DNA from: Symbiodinium natans
Taxonomy: Eukaryota; Sar; Dinophyceae; Suessiales; Symbiodiniaceae
Length of the DNA: 64,000 bases
Direction of reading: 5' to 3'
Assembly: GCA_905221605.1 (NCBI GenBank)
Contig: CAJNDS010002124.1
Location: 780,921 to 844,920, forward strand
The translations under genes and the position numbers were made by a program. The notes beneath the pieces were generated by a model. The model was given only the letters and a program-made list of their open reading frames with translations. It was not told the origin of the DNA and searched no databases. Positions 33,005 through 42,999 of this stretch are shown here, in pieces. Within the stretch, counting starts at the first letter, position 1; every line of letters begins with the position of its first letter.

Positions 33005-33735
33005 TCTCAGGTCACCGATTCGCAGATTCGCAGATTTGTAGCCCCAACCAATTAATCTGCAAATCTGCGAATCTGCGTTTCCTCGAGAAAACGCAGATTT
33101 GCAGATTTGTAGCCCCCAACCAATCTGCAAATCTGCGAATCTGCGTTTTTCTCGAGAAAACGCAGATTCGCAGATTCGCAGATTTGCAGCCCCCAACCAA
33201 TCTGCAAATCTGCGAATCTGCATTTTTCTCGAGAAAACGCAGATTCGCAGATTAGAAATCTGCGTTTTTCTCGAGAAAACGCAGATTCGCAGATTTGAAA
33301 TCTGCGTTTTTCTCGAGAAAACGCAGATTCGCAGATCTGTAGTCCCAACCAATCTGCAAATCTGCGAATCTGCGAAACCTCAAGAAAACGCAGATTCGCA
33401 GATTCGCAGATTTGTTGCCCCAAACCAATCTGCAAATCTGCGAATCTGCGTTTCCTCGAGAAAATGCAGATTCGCAGATTTGAAATCTGCGTTTTCCTTG
33501 AGAAAACGCAGATTCGCAGATTTGTAGCCCCAACCAGTTAATCTGCAAATCTGCGAATCTGCGTTTCCTCGAGAAAACGCAGATTTGCAGATTTGCAGCC
33601 CCCAACCAATCTGCAAATCTGCGAATCTTCGTTTTTCCCGAAAAAACGCAGATTCGCAGATTTGAAATCTGCGTTTTTCCCGAGAAAACGCAGATTCGCA
33701 GATTTGAAATCGCAGATTTGCCTCTCCATGTCACA
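33005..33735. repeat. Palindromic CTCGAG satellite
   Basis: About eleven units, each a near-perfect palindrome centred on CTCGAG: ATCTGCGTTTTTCTCGAGAA followed by AACGCAGAT. Spacers are further CGCAGATTCGCAGATT words and a TTTGTAGCCCCAACC linker. Unit spacing alternates near 42 and 70 bases. Overlapping frames on both strands are a by-product. Confidence 0.95.
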
Positions 33736-35345
33736 GATCAAATCATCTGATGGCCTCAAAAATCTACTATTTAAATAGGGGCCTTCGTACTTAGACTGTG
33801 TAATTCGGCGAGGAGAATTAAGCAATCTAAATATTTTAAGAAATAGAGGAGCCTTCATATTTAATTAGGCCTTAATATTTAAATTAGTGAATTCGGGAGG
33901 GACTTAAATGCCACTTAAACATATATATATATAGATAGTTTAATAATTTACATAATTTAAATCCTGAAAAAGGGCCCCGGTCCCCTCCTCAGCGAGGAGA
34001 ATTAAATAATGAACAAATTTAAATCTGAGGGGGGGGGGGCCTTCAGATTTAAATAGGGGCCTCATATGTAAATTGTGTGATTTTTTGTTTCCCCCCAGAA
34101 GGCAGGAGCTGCCCCCCCCCACTTCAAGATTTGGATTATTTAAAATATAAATTCTCCCCCCTGAACTAAATAATGTATATATGGAAGGGTCTTCATATTT
34201 AAATAGGGGCCTTCGTGTTTAAATATTCACCAAGTGTATGCAATTTCATGTGAAGGGGGCTTCATATTTCATTTCTTCATTCGGGGAGGGAATTGAATAA
34301 TTTACATAAATTATATAAAGAAACTATTTTAGACAATTAAATCCTGAAAGAGGGCCTAGCAGGGGAATTAAATGAAGTTTAAATCTGAGGGTGCCTTCAT
34401 TTTTACTTATTTAACTTATCTGACTCCCCTCAGAAGCAGAGAGCCCCCCCCCCCGCCCTCCCCCCTTGCAGGATTTAAATTATCTAGCTTATTTACATTA
34501 ATGTTTTCTGGCCCCCTCCCACCGGGGGAATTCAATCATTTAAATCTGAAGGGGCCTTCATATTTAAATAGGGATCTTCATATAAAAGATTAGCTGTTTC
34601 ATTCCCTCCAGAAGGGGGGGAGCTACCCCCCCTCCATTTCTTAGGATTTGATGTATTCAAACTATTTAGATTTTTAATTATTTAAGTCTCCCCCCCCTCC
34701 CCCAAAGTCAAGAATTTGAATGTGGAGGGGCCTTCATGTTTACATTACTTAATTCGGGGAAGAGAATTAGATAAAGTAAATATGGAGGGGCCTTCATATA
34801 TAAATAGAGACCTTCATACTCAAATTATTTAATTCGGGGAGATTGTTTAATTAAATCATTTAAAAAACTCAATATTTCTAATATTTTAAATAGTTTAATA
34901 AATCCTGATGGGGGGGCGGGGCCTGGCCCCCTCCCGCGAAGGGAACGTAAAAAAAGAAGAGATAATTTAAATCTGATGGGGCCTTCATGTTTCAATAGGG
35001 GCTTCATATTTAAAGATTTAAAGTATTGAAACCCCCTCAGAAGGAAGGAGCTGCCCCCCCCCCCTCCGGCCTTTCAGGATTTAGAGTATTTAAAATCTCA
35101 TTCATTTAATTAGCTTAATTAGTTTAATTAACTAATCTAGTTAATTATTTTCATTATTTTAACTATTCAATTCTCCCACCCGCTTCAAATAAATTAAAGC
35201 CCCCCCTTTCAGGATTTACACAATTTAGTTATTCAAATGCATCATGTCGAAGCCTGTCATAGGAAACATCGATGATCGCCGATCTTTTTCTTTAACGTGG
35301 GGTTTTGGAGGGGGGGGTAGCATGTATATATATATATATAACAAA
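33736..35345. repeat. AT-rich degenerate array with CTTCATATTTAAATAGGGG words
   Basis: A 1.6-kb block unlike its surroundings, rich in ATTTAAAT. It repeats CCTTCATATTTAAATAGGGG (33850, 34048, 34189, 34555, 34790, 34980), AATTCGGGGAG..GAATTAA and CAGAAGG..GAGCTGCCCCCC (34093, 34430, 34608, 35038). The ends are (TA)n tracts. No coding signal. Confidence 0.85.
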
Positions 35346-35850
35346 AAGGGTAAGGCAAGCAGCACACAGAGTATCTCAAGGGGCTAAGGGTTTAGGGTGT
35401 TGTTAGGGTCTCAAGGTGGCCTTGAAAACGTCAAACCGGCGAAAGCCCCAACTTACCCTAAACCTTTAAAACCCCTCACAAGCCTAGTAGACCGATCTGA
35501 GTAGCGTCCAGTAGAACCCTAAACCCCAAACCCCTAAACAGTGGGGCTACGCGATGCAGTTCCACGGTTGCGTTTTCGGGGTCCAGGGCCAAAAGCTCTA
35601 ACCCCTGACCGTGAGCCCAGGCAACAGGCTTTGTCAGGGATTTGCGTGAGTGCCTTTGGGGAGGCAAGGGTTCGGGCTTTGGGGTTTTAGACGGCCTAGT
35701 AGGGACACTACTCAACCCTTCTCGGCTCTAAACCCAAATTCTAAACCGTAATTCCTAAACCCTAACCCCTACATCCTGAACCCCTTTCTAGCCTAGGTAG
35801 ACCCTTGGCACATTTTCTATTTTCCCTTTTTGGGACTTAAGATGGTCATA

Positions 35851-36423
35851 CAGTCTGGAAACTGGGGACAAGATTATTTACTGACTTGTGACTGCGTGGC
35901 TGCCTTGGCAAGCGCTGTTGCTGCAATGGCTTTTCGGAAGAATGTCGGAGATGTACTTTTCGCAGCAAGCCGACGCTCTCCTCTTGCTCGGTTGTGGCCA
36001 AGCGCCAAAGAGCAGAAATGCCGCGTTTTTCAAGTTTCAAATTCGTTTCAGTAGTTTCAAATTAGTTTCAAAATAGTTTCAAAATCCAGTTGCAAAATCG
36101 CTGTTAAGGGGAAACTGCATTTTTCTACGCGCAATTCAAAAAATGAAGGAATCTCAGAGGTTCCTGGTTTTCAAAAAGCGCGGACAAAAACTGCAATTCC
36201 CCCTTAACAGCGATTTTGCAACTGGATTTTGAAACTAATTTGAAACTGATTGGAAACTAATTTGAAACTATGGAAACGAATTTGAAACTTGAAAAATAAT
36301 TACCATATTCCGGACTTTCTGCCCCCATGCTGGCCCCTCACATACGGCCCTCGCGCGCGGGAAGTTGACTTTGGTCAGCAGTGACTAGAGGCCAGAGTTT
36401 CCGAAAACTTGCCAGTTTCCAGA
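35851..36423. mobile_element. 573-bp foldback element, copy 1
   Basis: Begins CAGTCTGGAAACTGG and ends CCAGTTTCCAGA, a terminal inverted repeat. Inside, two arms of roughly 90 bases (about 36029-36120 and 36197-36292; TTTCAAAATCCAGTTGCAAA and complement) form a second large inverted repeat around a loop. No transposase is encoded; the short frames (62-74 codons) are not convincing. Confidence 0.85.
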
Positions 36424-36995
36424 CAGTCTGGAAACTGGGGACAAGATTATTTACTGACTTGTGACTGCGTGGCTGCCTTGGCAAGCGCTGTTGCTGCAAT
36501 GGCTTTTCGGAAGAATGTCGGAGATGTACTTTTCGCAGCAAGCCGAAGCTCTCCTCTTGCTCGGTTGTGGCCAAGCGCCAAAGAGCAGAAATGCCGCGTT
36601 TTTCAAGTTTCAAATTCGTTTCAGTAGTTTCAAATTAGTTTCAAAATAGTTTCAAAATCCAGTTGCAAAATCGCTGTTAAGGGGAAACTGCATTTTTCTA
36701 CGCGCAATTCAAAAAATGAAGGAATCTCAGAGGTTCCTGGTTTTCAAAAAGCGCGGACAAAAACTGCAATTCCCCCTTAACAGCGATTTTGCAACTGGAT
36801 TTTGAACTAATTTGAAACTGATTGGAAACTAATTTGAAACTATGGAAACGAATTTGAAACTTGAAAAATAATTACCATATTCCGGACTTTCTGCCCCCAT
36901 GCTGGCCCCTCACATACGGCCCTCGCGCGCGGGAAGTTGACTTTGGTCAGCAGTGACTAGAGGCCAGAGTTTCCGAAAACTTGCCAGTTTCCAGA
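36424..36995. mobile_element. 573-bp foldback element, copy 2 (tandem)
   Basis: Direct tandem copy of 35851-36423, differing by one substitution near 36546 (CCGAAG against CCGACG) and a one-base deletion near 36805. The junction of the two copies is a perfect palindrome of the terminal repeat. The near identity implies recent duplication. Confidence 0.9.
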
Positions 36996-37235
36996 CTGTT
37001 GATGGACGAAATCCTGCATCACTTTTACTCAAACCCTGAATCTTAACATTGCTGTCCTTGCAATGCTTCGAAAGTGCATGTGTGTGAATGACCGAAATCC
37101 TGCATCACCCATATGCGCACGCAACATTGAAATTCGAGGGGCGCGGGGAGCTCGATTGCCAACCGTCGCACACGTGTAACGTAGATGGTCATGCAAGATT
37201 TTGTCCATCCACAGTATCCAGGAACATATTTCAGG

Positions 37236-37350
37236 GGGTTTTAAGGGCCATCCTGGTACCAGGATGGGCTATTATACCTTATAATCCCTTAAAAGGCCCT
37301 TTGTAGGGTTCAGTATGGGGATTATAAGGCCTAATAGCCCATCCTTTCTA
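37236..37350. mobile_element. Foldback element around GGATGGGCTATTATACC
   Basis: AGGATGGGCTATTATACCTTATAATCCC pairs with GGGGATTATAAGGCCTAATAGCCCATCCTT across GGCC-rich sequence. Lies just before the 3' arm of the intron ending at 37461. Confidence 0.75.
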
Positions 37351-37461
37351 AACCCTAAACCCTAAACCCTAAACCCTAAACCCTAAACCCTGAACCCTGA
37401 ACCCTGAACCCTGAACCCTAAACCCTAAACCCTAAACCCATCCTATAGTAGCCCTCTGGAG

Positions 37462-37553
37462 GAATTCCATGGTCACACCGTGCTTCGCTTCCCATGCGAG
37501 AAGAGCCGAGCAGACGTCGACGTCATTGTCATGATGGAGATGCTTAGATACAG
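37462..37553 (+). CDS. TerD copy A, late exon (VLRFPCEK...MMEMLRY)
   Basis: Acceptor TGGAG|G; reads EFHGHTVLRFPCEKSRAD then VDVIVMMEMLRY, ending TAC AG before a G run and TTTAGGG. It corresponds to the C-terminal TerD strand that precedes the RxxxxW motif. CCCTAAA precedes and TTTAGGG follows, the standard intron arms. Its phase (ends +2) matches the start of the exon at 41849, giving LRYRKDSNGKWW across a 4.3-kb intron that contains another gene. Confidence 0.65.
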
Positions 37554-37888
37554 GGGGTGTAGGGTTTAGGGTTTAGGGTTTAGGGTTCAGGGCTAGGGTT
37601 TAGGGCTAGGGTTTAGGGCTAGGGTTTAGGGTTTAGGGTTTGGGGTTTAGGGTTTGGGGTTTAGGGTTTGGGGTTAGGGTTTTGGCAATGCTTAGCTCAG
37701 GGGGTTAGGGCTTCGGTTCTTTTGTTTTAGGGGTGGGGGGGGGAGGGGGGGGGGGTTAGGCTTGAGGATTTTAGGGTGAGGACCAGCTTTCTGGGCTTTT
37801 TTTTGTTTTCAGCTTTCTGGGCTTTAGGGATTTGGGTTTGTGTTTTTTTGGGGGGCTCAGGTTTAAGAAGGGCACCCGGGTTGCACGT

Positions 37889-37973
37889 CCGCGAAACATA
37901 CCCCGAAACATACCCCGAAACATACCCGCGAAACATACCCCGAAACATACCCGCGAAACATACCCCGAAATTG
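37889..37973 (+). repeat. CGAAACATACCC minisatellite, left flank of nested gene
   Basis: About seven tandem units of 12-13 bases (CGAAACATACCCC or GCGAAACATACCC). The same motif recurs in the same orientation at 40771-40850, on the other side of the nested gene, and nowhere else noticed in the window. Confidence 0.85.
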
Positions 37974-37990
37974 CCAGCCAAAGTTGCTCA

Positions 37991-38012
37991 CGAAGCAAGG
38001 CTTTGGCTCAAG
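37991..38012 (+). promoter_or_regulatory. Truncated spliced-leader relic upstream of nested gene
   Basis: TTTGGCTCAAG (38002-38012) is identical to the last 11 bases of the dinoflagellate spliced leader, with weaker similarity further 5'. It sits 14 bases before the ATG of the nested gene. In dinoflagellates such relics mark genes derived from trans-spliced mRNA that was copied back into the genome. Confidence 0.6.
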
Positions 38013-38026
38013 TTCTTTTGCCTGCC

Positions 38027-40459
38027 ATGTCCTTCTTCATCTGGACTGAGCAGCGGCTGGCGGCCACTGGGTTCCGTGACACCTATGTGGTGAGTGTGGG
38101 CACGAGGTCGAAGGCCGTGTGTCGGCGGCAGGACAAGGAGGAGGCGGAGCGCATCATGAAAAAGCTGGAGGCCAGCCAGCTGAGCACGGTGCCGGAGCTC
38201 AAAAACTTCCTGAAGCAGGTGCTGCAGGCGAGTGCGTTGCATAAACCGCATGCTTCGTGCAAACACTTTGGGGCCTTTTCCCTGCAGGACGAGGCCAAGC
38301 CAGTCCTGAGCGAGGACCTGCTGCAGGCTGCAGGGGAGAACAAGACTGCAGCCGCCGTGCCAAAGCGTGTTCAAGAGGAGGCAGCGTGCTGTTCTCTTGT
38401 TCTAAGGCGTTCCAAAACAGTCCCCCCCCTTTCCCAGAGCCTTGCAAGTGCCGACGCAAAGGCAGCTGTTTTGGCGTCCGACGGCATGCCTGCCTCAAGC
38501 TTGCCGAAGGCAAGATGGCAGGGTATCCAGTTTTTCTCCACCTGGCCTCGCAGAAGTGATTGCTAGGATCAGCCGGCCGAGAGCACGGCCCAAAAGGAGC
38601 CGGAGCCGGCCGAGAGCACGGCCCCAAAGGATATGAAGAAGGACTTGGCAGTGCGGTTGTTTCGCATGTGGGGATGCGTCCTCTGCGTGTTTGTCCTCTG
38701 GCTGTCCGCCCATGCTCGTGCAATTGATTTCTAGGACGAGCCACCCGCTAGCACGCCCGAAAAGGCTGCGAAGAAGGAGTGGCAATGCGTGTTTGCGGGG
38801 GGTTGCGTCGTCTGAGTTCTATTTGGTTTTTGACCTGGATCTCAGTCTGTGGCAGGACCCCATGACTCCGGAGAAGACGAATCGCACCACCTCTTTCGTC
38901 TACAAGATCTGGGGCAGTCCCAAGACCAAGAACCCTTGCAAGGAGCCGGTTGCGAGTGAAAAGGCCAAGATCACCGTAGCTGGTACCAAGGTGGGGGGCG
39001 GAAACCTTTTGAAGCCCTGAAGTATCTTATGGCTCTTGAAGGCTTGAAGGCTCATGGGTACTTGTAAGTGGGGTTATAAGTAGTTGTAAGTCCCTGGAAA
39101 AGGGTTAAACCATACTTACCCTAGACTTGTAACCCTACCTATAAGTACCCACAGGTCTACAAGCCTGGCAACCCTTTGGGCTTCTGCTGGGAGAAGTACA
39201 AGGAGTGCAAGATCTGCTCCTTGGAGAAGTGCCCCGCAGGTGTGAAGCAAAAGCGTCACGGCAGCTCGTGCAGTTTTTGCTGGAATCGCTTGCAGTATTA
39301 CTGCCGGCGGTATGGGCTGAAGCACACGTCCATCGATCTGTTGACTGATCTCCAGCGTGGTTATCTCGTGAGTGACAGCAAGCGTCTGCGAGAGCAAGTG
39401 CTTGCAGAGGTGGCCGCGAAGGCCGCCCGCAAAGCGGCCCGCCGAAGCCGAGAGAATGCCGCCGCTTCGGAAACATCGTCCCAATCTTCGGCCCCAAAGA
39501 AGCGCAAGAGGGACCGCGCCAAGACATCCGAGCCGAAGCAGACAGCCAAGCCAGACAGCCAGGCAACATCCGAGCAAGTCCAGCAGAAGAAGAAGAAGAC
39601 CAAGTGGCGGCATGAAATTGATAATCTTGTACGCCGGCCCTGCAGGCGGCGGGTCCAACAACATGGTGCTCGCCGCCCCTGCCTCCAGCGCTGCCTGCAT
39701 GTCAGTCAAGCTGCCAATGGTGTTCTCTCTGGCGTAGTCGGCCACCCAGCGTCTTTGCAGGCCAAATGCCCCATCGCATCTTCCTTTTCCGTGGTGCTCA
39801 GCATGGAAATTGAGAGTGGCGGTCTCGAAGCGCCCCTCGCATTGCTGCTTCACCTCCCACGCGAACTCATAACAGCGAAAGTGAGGCCCACAGTCGGCCC
39901 ATATACTGAGTTCCGTGTGCTGCTCTGTGAGTGGAAGGCGGCGAAGCAAGTCTCGCAACGCGGCAACTGCATGACTGGCATCATGGTTGAGGATCTGGCT
40001 GATCCGCCGAAGTCGGCGGAAATCCGCAAACTGGACGCGGGGCCTACATCCTTGTCCATTGAGTATACCTATTGCATCCAGTTCCAGCAAGGCAGGCGTG
40101 GTGTCGAATTGTACAATCTTGTTTTCTCGGACAGGGTTCGTGGGGAGCGCATTCTGCCTCTGGACTTTGTTACAGTGAAGACTGATGCTAAATGGCGGCT
40201 GAGCTATCGCCAAACTCAGCCCGAAAAAGACCCTCTGAATGTGGCAATCCTCGCCCGCAGACGCGCTAAACAGCTCTCCTGCGCTTCGCCAGAGAGTGCT
40301 CACCGGCGAGGTTCCTACATGAAAGCTCTGCTGCGGAGGGAGCGAGAAGCTGCAAAGCGTAAGGCCAAGGTCTTGCGCACCAGAGCCGCTCTAGCAGTCA
40401 ACTTGGCTGAAAGGTCTGATAGCAGTAGCTCCAGCAGCAGCAACAGCAGCGCGGAGTGA
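38027..40459 (+). CDS. Nested five-exon gene, 690-residue protein with Cys motif and basic region
   Basis: Exons 38027-38521, 38567-38650, 38735-38788, 38856-38990 and 39155-40459 are all phase 0. The protein starts MSFFIWTEQRLAATGFRDTY. Exons 2 and 3 are similar to each other (PAEST/PAST ... KK.., with related intron starts), suggesting duplication. Exon 5 has a candidate zinc-binding cluster with two CxxC pairs (CKICSLEKC and CSFCW...YYC), then an Ala/Lys helix and a PKKRKRD nuclear-localisation-like motif, and ends in a serine run. Introns are short (45-164 bp), unlike neighbours; the last is a foldback element. Residues after about 39610 lie opposite a transposase-like frame and may not be original. 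Family not recognised. The gene lies inside an intron of TerD copy A. Confidence 0.65.
38991..39154 (+). mobile_element. Intron 4 of the nested gene, itself a foldback element
   Basis: GGGTACTTGTAAGTGGGGTTATAAGT near the 5' half pairs with TTGTAACCCTACCTATAAGTACCC at the very 3' end, next to the acceptor ACAG. The element thus supplies or abuts the splice site. Confidence 0.7.
39606..40303 (-). pseudogene. Transposase-like reading frame antisense to nested gene exon 5
   Basis: The minus strand is open from 40303 to 39116 in codon register with the plus frame. Its 40303-39606 part contains WADCGPHFRCYEF, then NFHAEHHGKGRCDGAFGLQ, then DPPPAGPAYKI. The D-x-G-P-H-F and HHGKGxCDGxFG motifs resemble catalytic-domain segments of dinoflagellate DNA-transposon proteins, recognised from memory. 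Beyond about 39606 the minus frame reads leucine-rich shadow of the basic plus-strand region. No start, end or terminal repeats are evident, so it is probably a fragment. Confidence 0.45.
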
Positions 40460-40770
40460 AACCAGAGTTTCGAAGCTTCCTTTGCAGTGGTTTAGGGTTT
40501 CGGCTTTAGGGCAGCCTTAGCAGCAGCAGTAACGGAAGTGGAGTGACACCAGCCTTCCGTAGCTTACTTTTTTGGGTTATAGGGTGTCGGATTGACGGGT
40601 CAGGGTTGAGGGGGTTGAGGGGTTGAGGGGCTTGTGTTGAGGGCTTGGTGTCTTTGAGTCTGTCTGCCTGTGCGGCTTCAGGGATCAGGGCGGGTTTGGG
40701 TGTGCATTCAAGCTAAAGCAGACTGCCAGGATTGGGGCTCGGGATTTGGAAATGGGTCTTGGGAAGCTGC

Positions 40771-40850
40771 CGCGAAACATACCCCGAAACATACCCCCGA
40801 AACATACCCCGAAACATACCCCGAAACATACCCGCGAAACATACCCCGAC
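40771..40850 (+). repeat. CGAAACATACCC minisatellite, right flank of nested gene
   Basis: Six tandem units of the motif found at 37889-37973, same orientation. The pair brackets about 2.8 kb that is almost free of the TTTAGGG heptamer. Confidence 0.85.
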
Positions 40851-40994
40851 CCCAACACGTGTCGCGGGCCTCCCCATTAAAATACAAACCCATTTTGGTT
40901 TTTTCGGGATTCAGGGTTTTAGAACCTGGCGCTTTATGGGCTGCAGGACCCTAGGCCCGAAACCCTTAAACCACTTCTAGGGTCCTTAAGGGAT

Positions 40995-41090
40995 GCTTTA
41001 GGCTTTAGGCTTTAGGCTTTAGGCTTTAGGCTTTCGGCTTTCGGCTTTAGGCTTGAGGCTCTAGGCTTTAGGCTTTCGGCTTTGGGGTTA
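40995..41090 (+). repeat. TTTAGGC/TTTCGGC variant array
   Basis: Tandem TTTAGGC units with a TTTCGGC subset. A related complementary set (AAGCCTA, AAGCCGA) occurs at 18650-18716. Confidence 0.85.
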
Positions 41091-41848
41091 CGGTTTCGGG
41101 GTACCAAGAAAATGTTAGGGAAGCTTAGGGAGCCTTTGGGAGCCTTGGGTTACATACCCCGCTGGAACCCCCCCCCCCTCCCTTAAGAACCCTATAAGCC
41201 ACTTGCGGGCGCCTTTAGGTATGCTCCATGGTAGCAGGGCTTCTGATCTTGGGGCACCCAGGGGTAGGTTTGAACATATTTTTCTCAACCTCGCAGGCAT
41301 CTCAAATCCTGAAGCGTGAAGAAGATCCTCCCCCCCAAAAAAAACAGAAAGCTCCGAACCCTCCAAGCCTTGCAATCAACGCCCTAAGCCCTTGAACCCT
41401 ACACCCAAAACCCTGAACCCGAAACCCTGGAGCCAAACCCCCACACCCTCAACCCTAAACCGAACTTGGGCTACAAGCAAGCTGAAATCCCGGCATGCCT
41501 TGCTAGAGATTTCGGCCGCTCCCGCCACTACTCCAAGACAGAGGGCTGAGATGTCTTAGGGTTCAGCCGAGGTTCCTCAAGGGTTTAGGGTTTAGGGTTT
41601 TGGTTTTATTGCGCTTAGCCTTTGGAGGGTCAAAAGGTTAACAAGGGTTTGGGCTGGGTAGGCCCTTGGGTGTTTTTTGGTATGTTGTCTCTTTTTGAGC
41701 TCAAGGTTTCGGGGCAAAGGCCCTGTTCCTTACATGGGAATTTCCGAAAACAGGGGTACCCTTTTGGGGGTCCCTTTAAGGGGATTATGCTCCATCTGGG
41801 GCATAAAGGGGACACTACTATGTTGGGACATGCACACATGGCACTGAG

Positions 41849-41921
41849 GAAAGACAGCAACGGCAAGTGGTGGCTGTACCAGGCATCCGACAGGGAGTCT
41901 CTACACCTGCTAGACCAGGGG
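41849..41921 (+). CDS. TerD copy A, C-terminal exon (KDSNGKWWLYQAS)
   Basis: Acceptor CTGAG|G, one base plus KDSNGKWWLYQASDRES then LHLLDQ, running into GGTTTAGGG. The R..(S)NGKWWLxA pattern is the usual end of the TerD domain. A GC or GA donor inside the exon (after YQ or AS) is also possible. Confidence 0.6.
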
Positions 41922-41982
41922 GTTTAGGGTTTAGGGTTTGGGGTTTAGGGTTTAGGGTTTAGGGTTTAGGGTTTAGGGTTTA

Positions 41983-42030
41983 GGGTTCCGGGTTCCGGTT
42001 CCGGGTTCCGGGTTCCGGGTTCCGGGTTGC
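41983..42030 (+). repeat. TTCCGGG heptamer variant array
   Basis: A TTTAGGG array continues as tandem TTCCGGG units, two base changes fixed in each unit. Confidence 0.9.
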
Positions 42031-42999
42031 GGGCTCCTTAACACCCAAACCCTGCAGGCCTAGAGCCTCAAGCCTAGCGGGCAATTACGTTGTAGGGCCC
42101 GTATGGTTTAGGCCACAGTCTGAGGGAAGTCCTTTAATATTTTTCTTTTTTGGGAAAGGGTTCTGAAGAATGGTGTCTAGGGTATATATGGGGCATATAA
42201 GCGGTCCCCTTCTAAGGGCCCATGCTAAGGGGCCATGTCGACTACTTAAGACTCAGGGTTCGGAGTCCGGGTTTGGGGTTTAGAGGGAGACCAGGGTGTA
42301 CTCTGTCTTCTCGGAGTGAAGTTTAGGGTGTAGGGTTTAGGGTTTAGGGTTTAGGGTTTAGGGTTTAGGCACGTGAGATGTGGCTGCAAACTGGTATCAG
42401 GAAGTGCTTGTGTAGAGGATGCAGACTTCAGTTCTTTAAAGGGTTGAAGCACCTTCAAGCCTGGTGCTCTCAAACCCTCAAAACCCTGAACCCTGAAACC
42501 CAGACCCTTAGCCCAAAACCCTCAAGCACACGCCCTAAGGATTAGGGTTTAGGGTGTGGGGGGTTGTGGGTTTAGGGTTCCTACCGAAGCACACCTTACT
42601 AGCTGTATTCCCAAAGGCCTTGGACCAAAATAAAGGATAAGAAGCCCTACATTGCCCTTGTAAGGGAGCATGTTTATTTACTTTTTGGTGGGTTCTTAAG
42701 CAAGTAGTAGCAAACCCCGACCCCCAAACCCCGAACCCTAAACCCTAGACCCTACAGCCCTAAATGTAACCAGCCCCAAACCCCAGAGCACTACTCTATC
42801 CTGCTCAAAGGCAGCACCGGAGCTTTGGCCATGTTGTACATGTATTCAACTGAGCAGGTGGAAAACGTGACCGTACAGTTTTTAGGACTTATGGTTTAGG
42901 GCCTTTAGGGTTTCCGGGTTAGCGTTCAGGGTTCAGGCTTAGGGGTACGAACGTGAAGATGATTGGAAGAGGCTCATGGAAACTGCCCATGCTGCCTCC

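Noticed and set aside
32849-33734. Long overlapping open frames on both strands at the CTCGAG satellite
   Set aside because: They arise from the repeat unit lacking stops; the peptides are simple repeats of SANLRICVFSR-like words on both strands.
35888-36649. Duplicated 62-74 codon frames in the 573-bp units
   Set aside because: Both copies lie in a foldback element, overlap other frames on both strands and have no protein features.
37889-40850. Paired CGAAACATACCC repeats as a CRISPR array or as terminal repeats of one transposon
   Set aside because: Units are contiguous with no spacers, so not CRISPR. They are direct, not inverted, and no target duplication was seen, so a transposon boundary is only a possibility.
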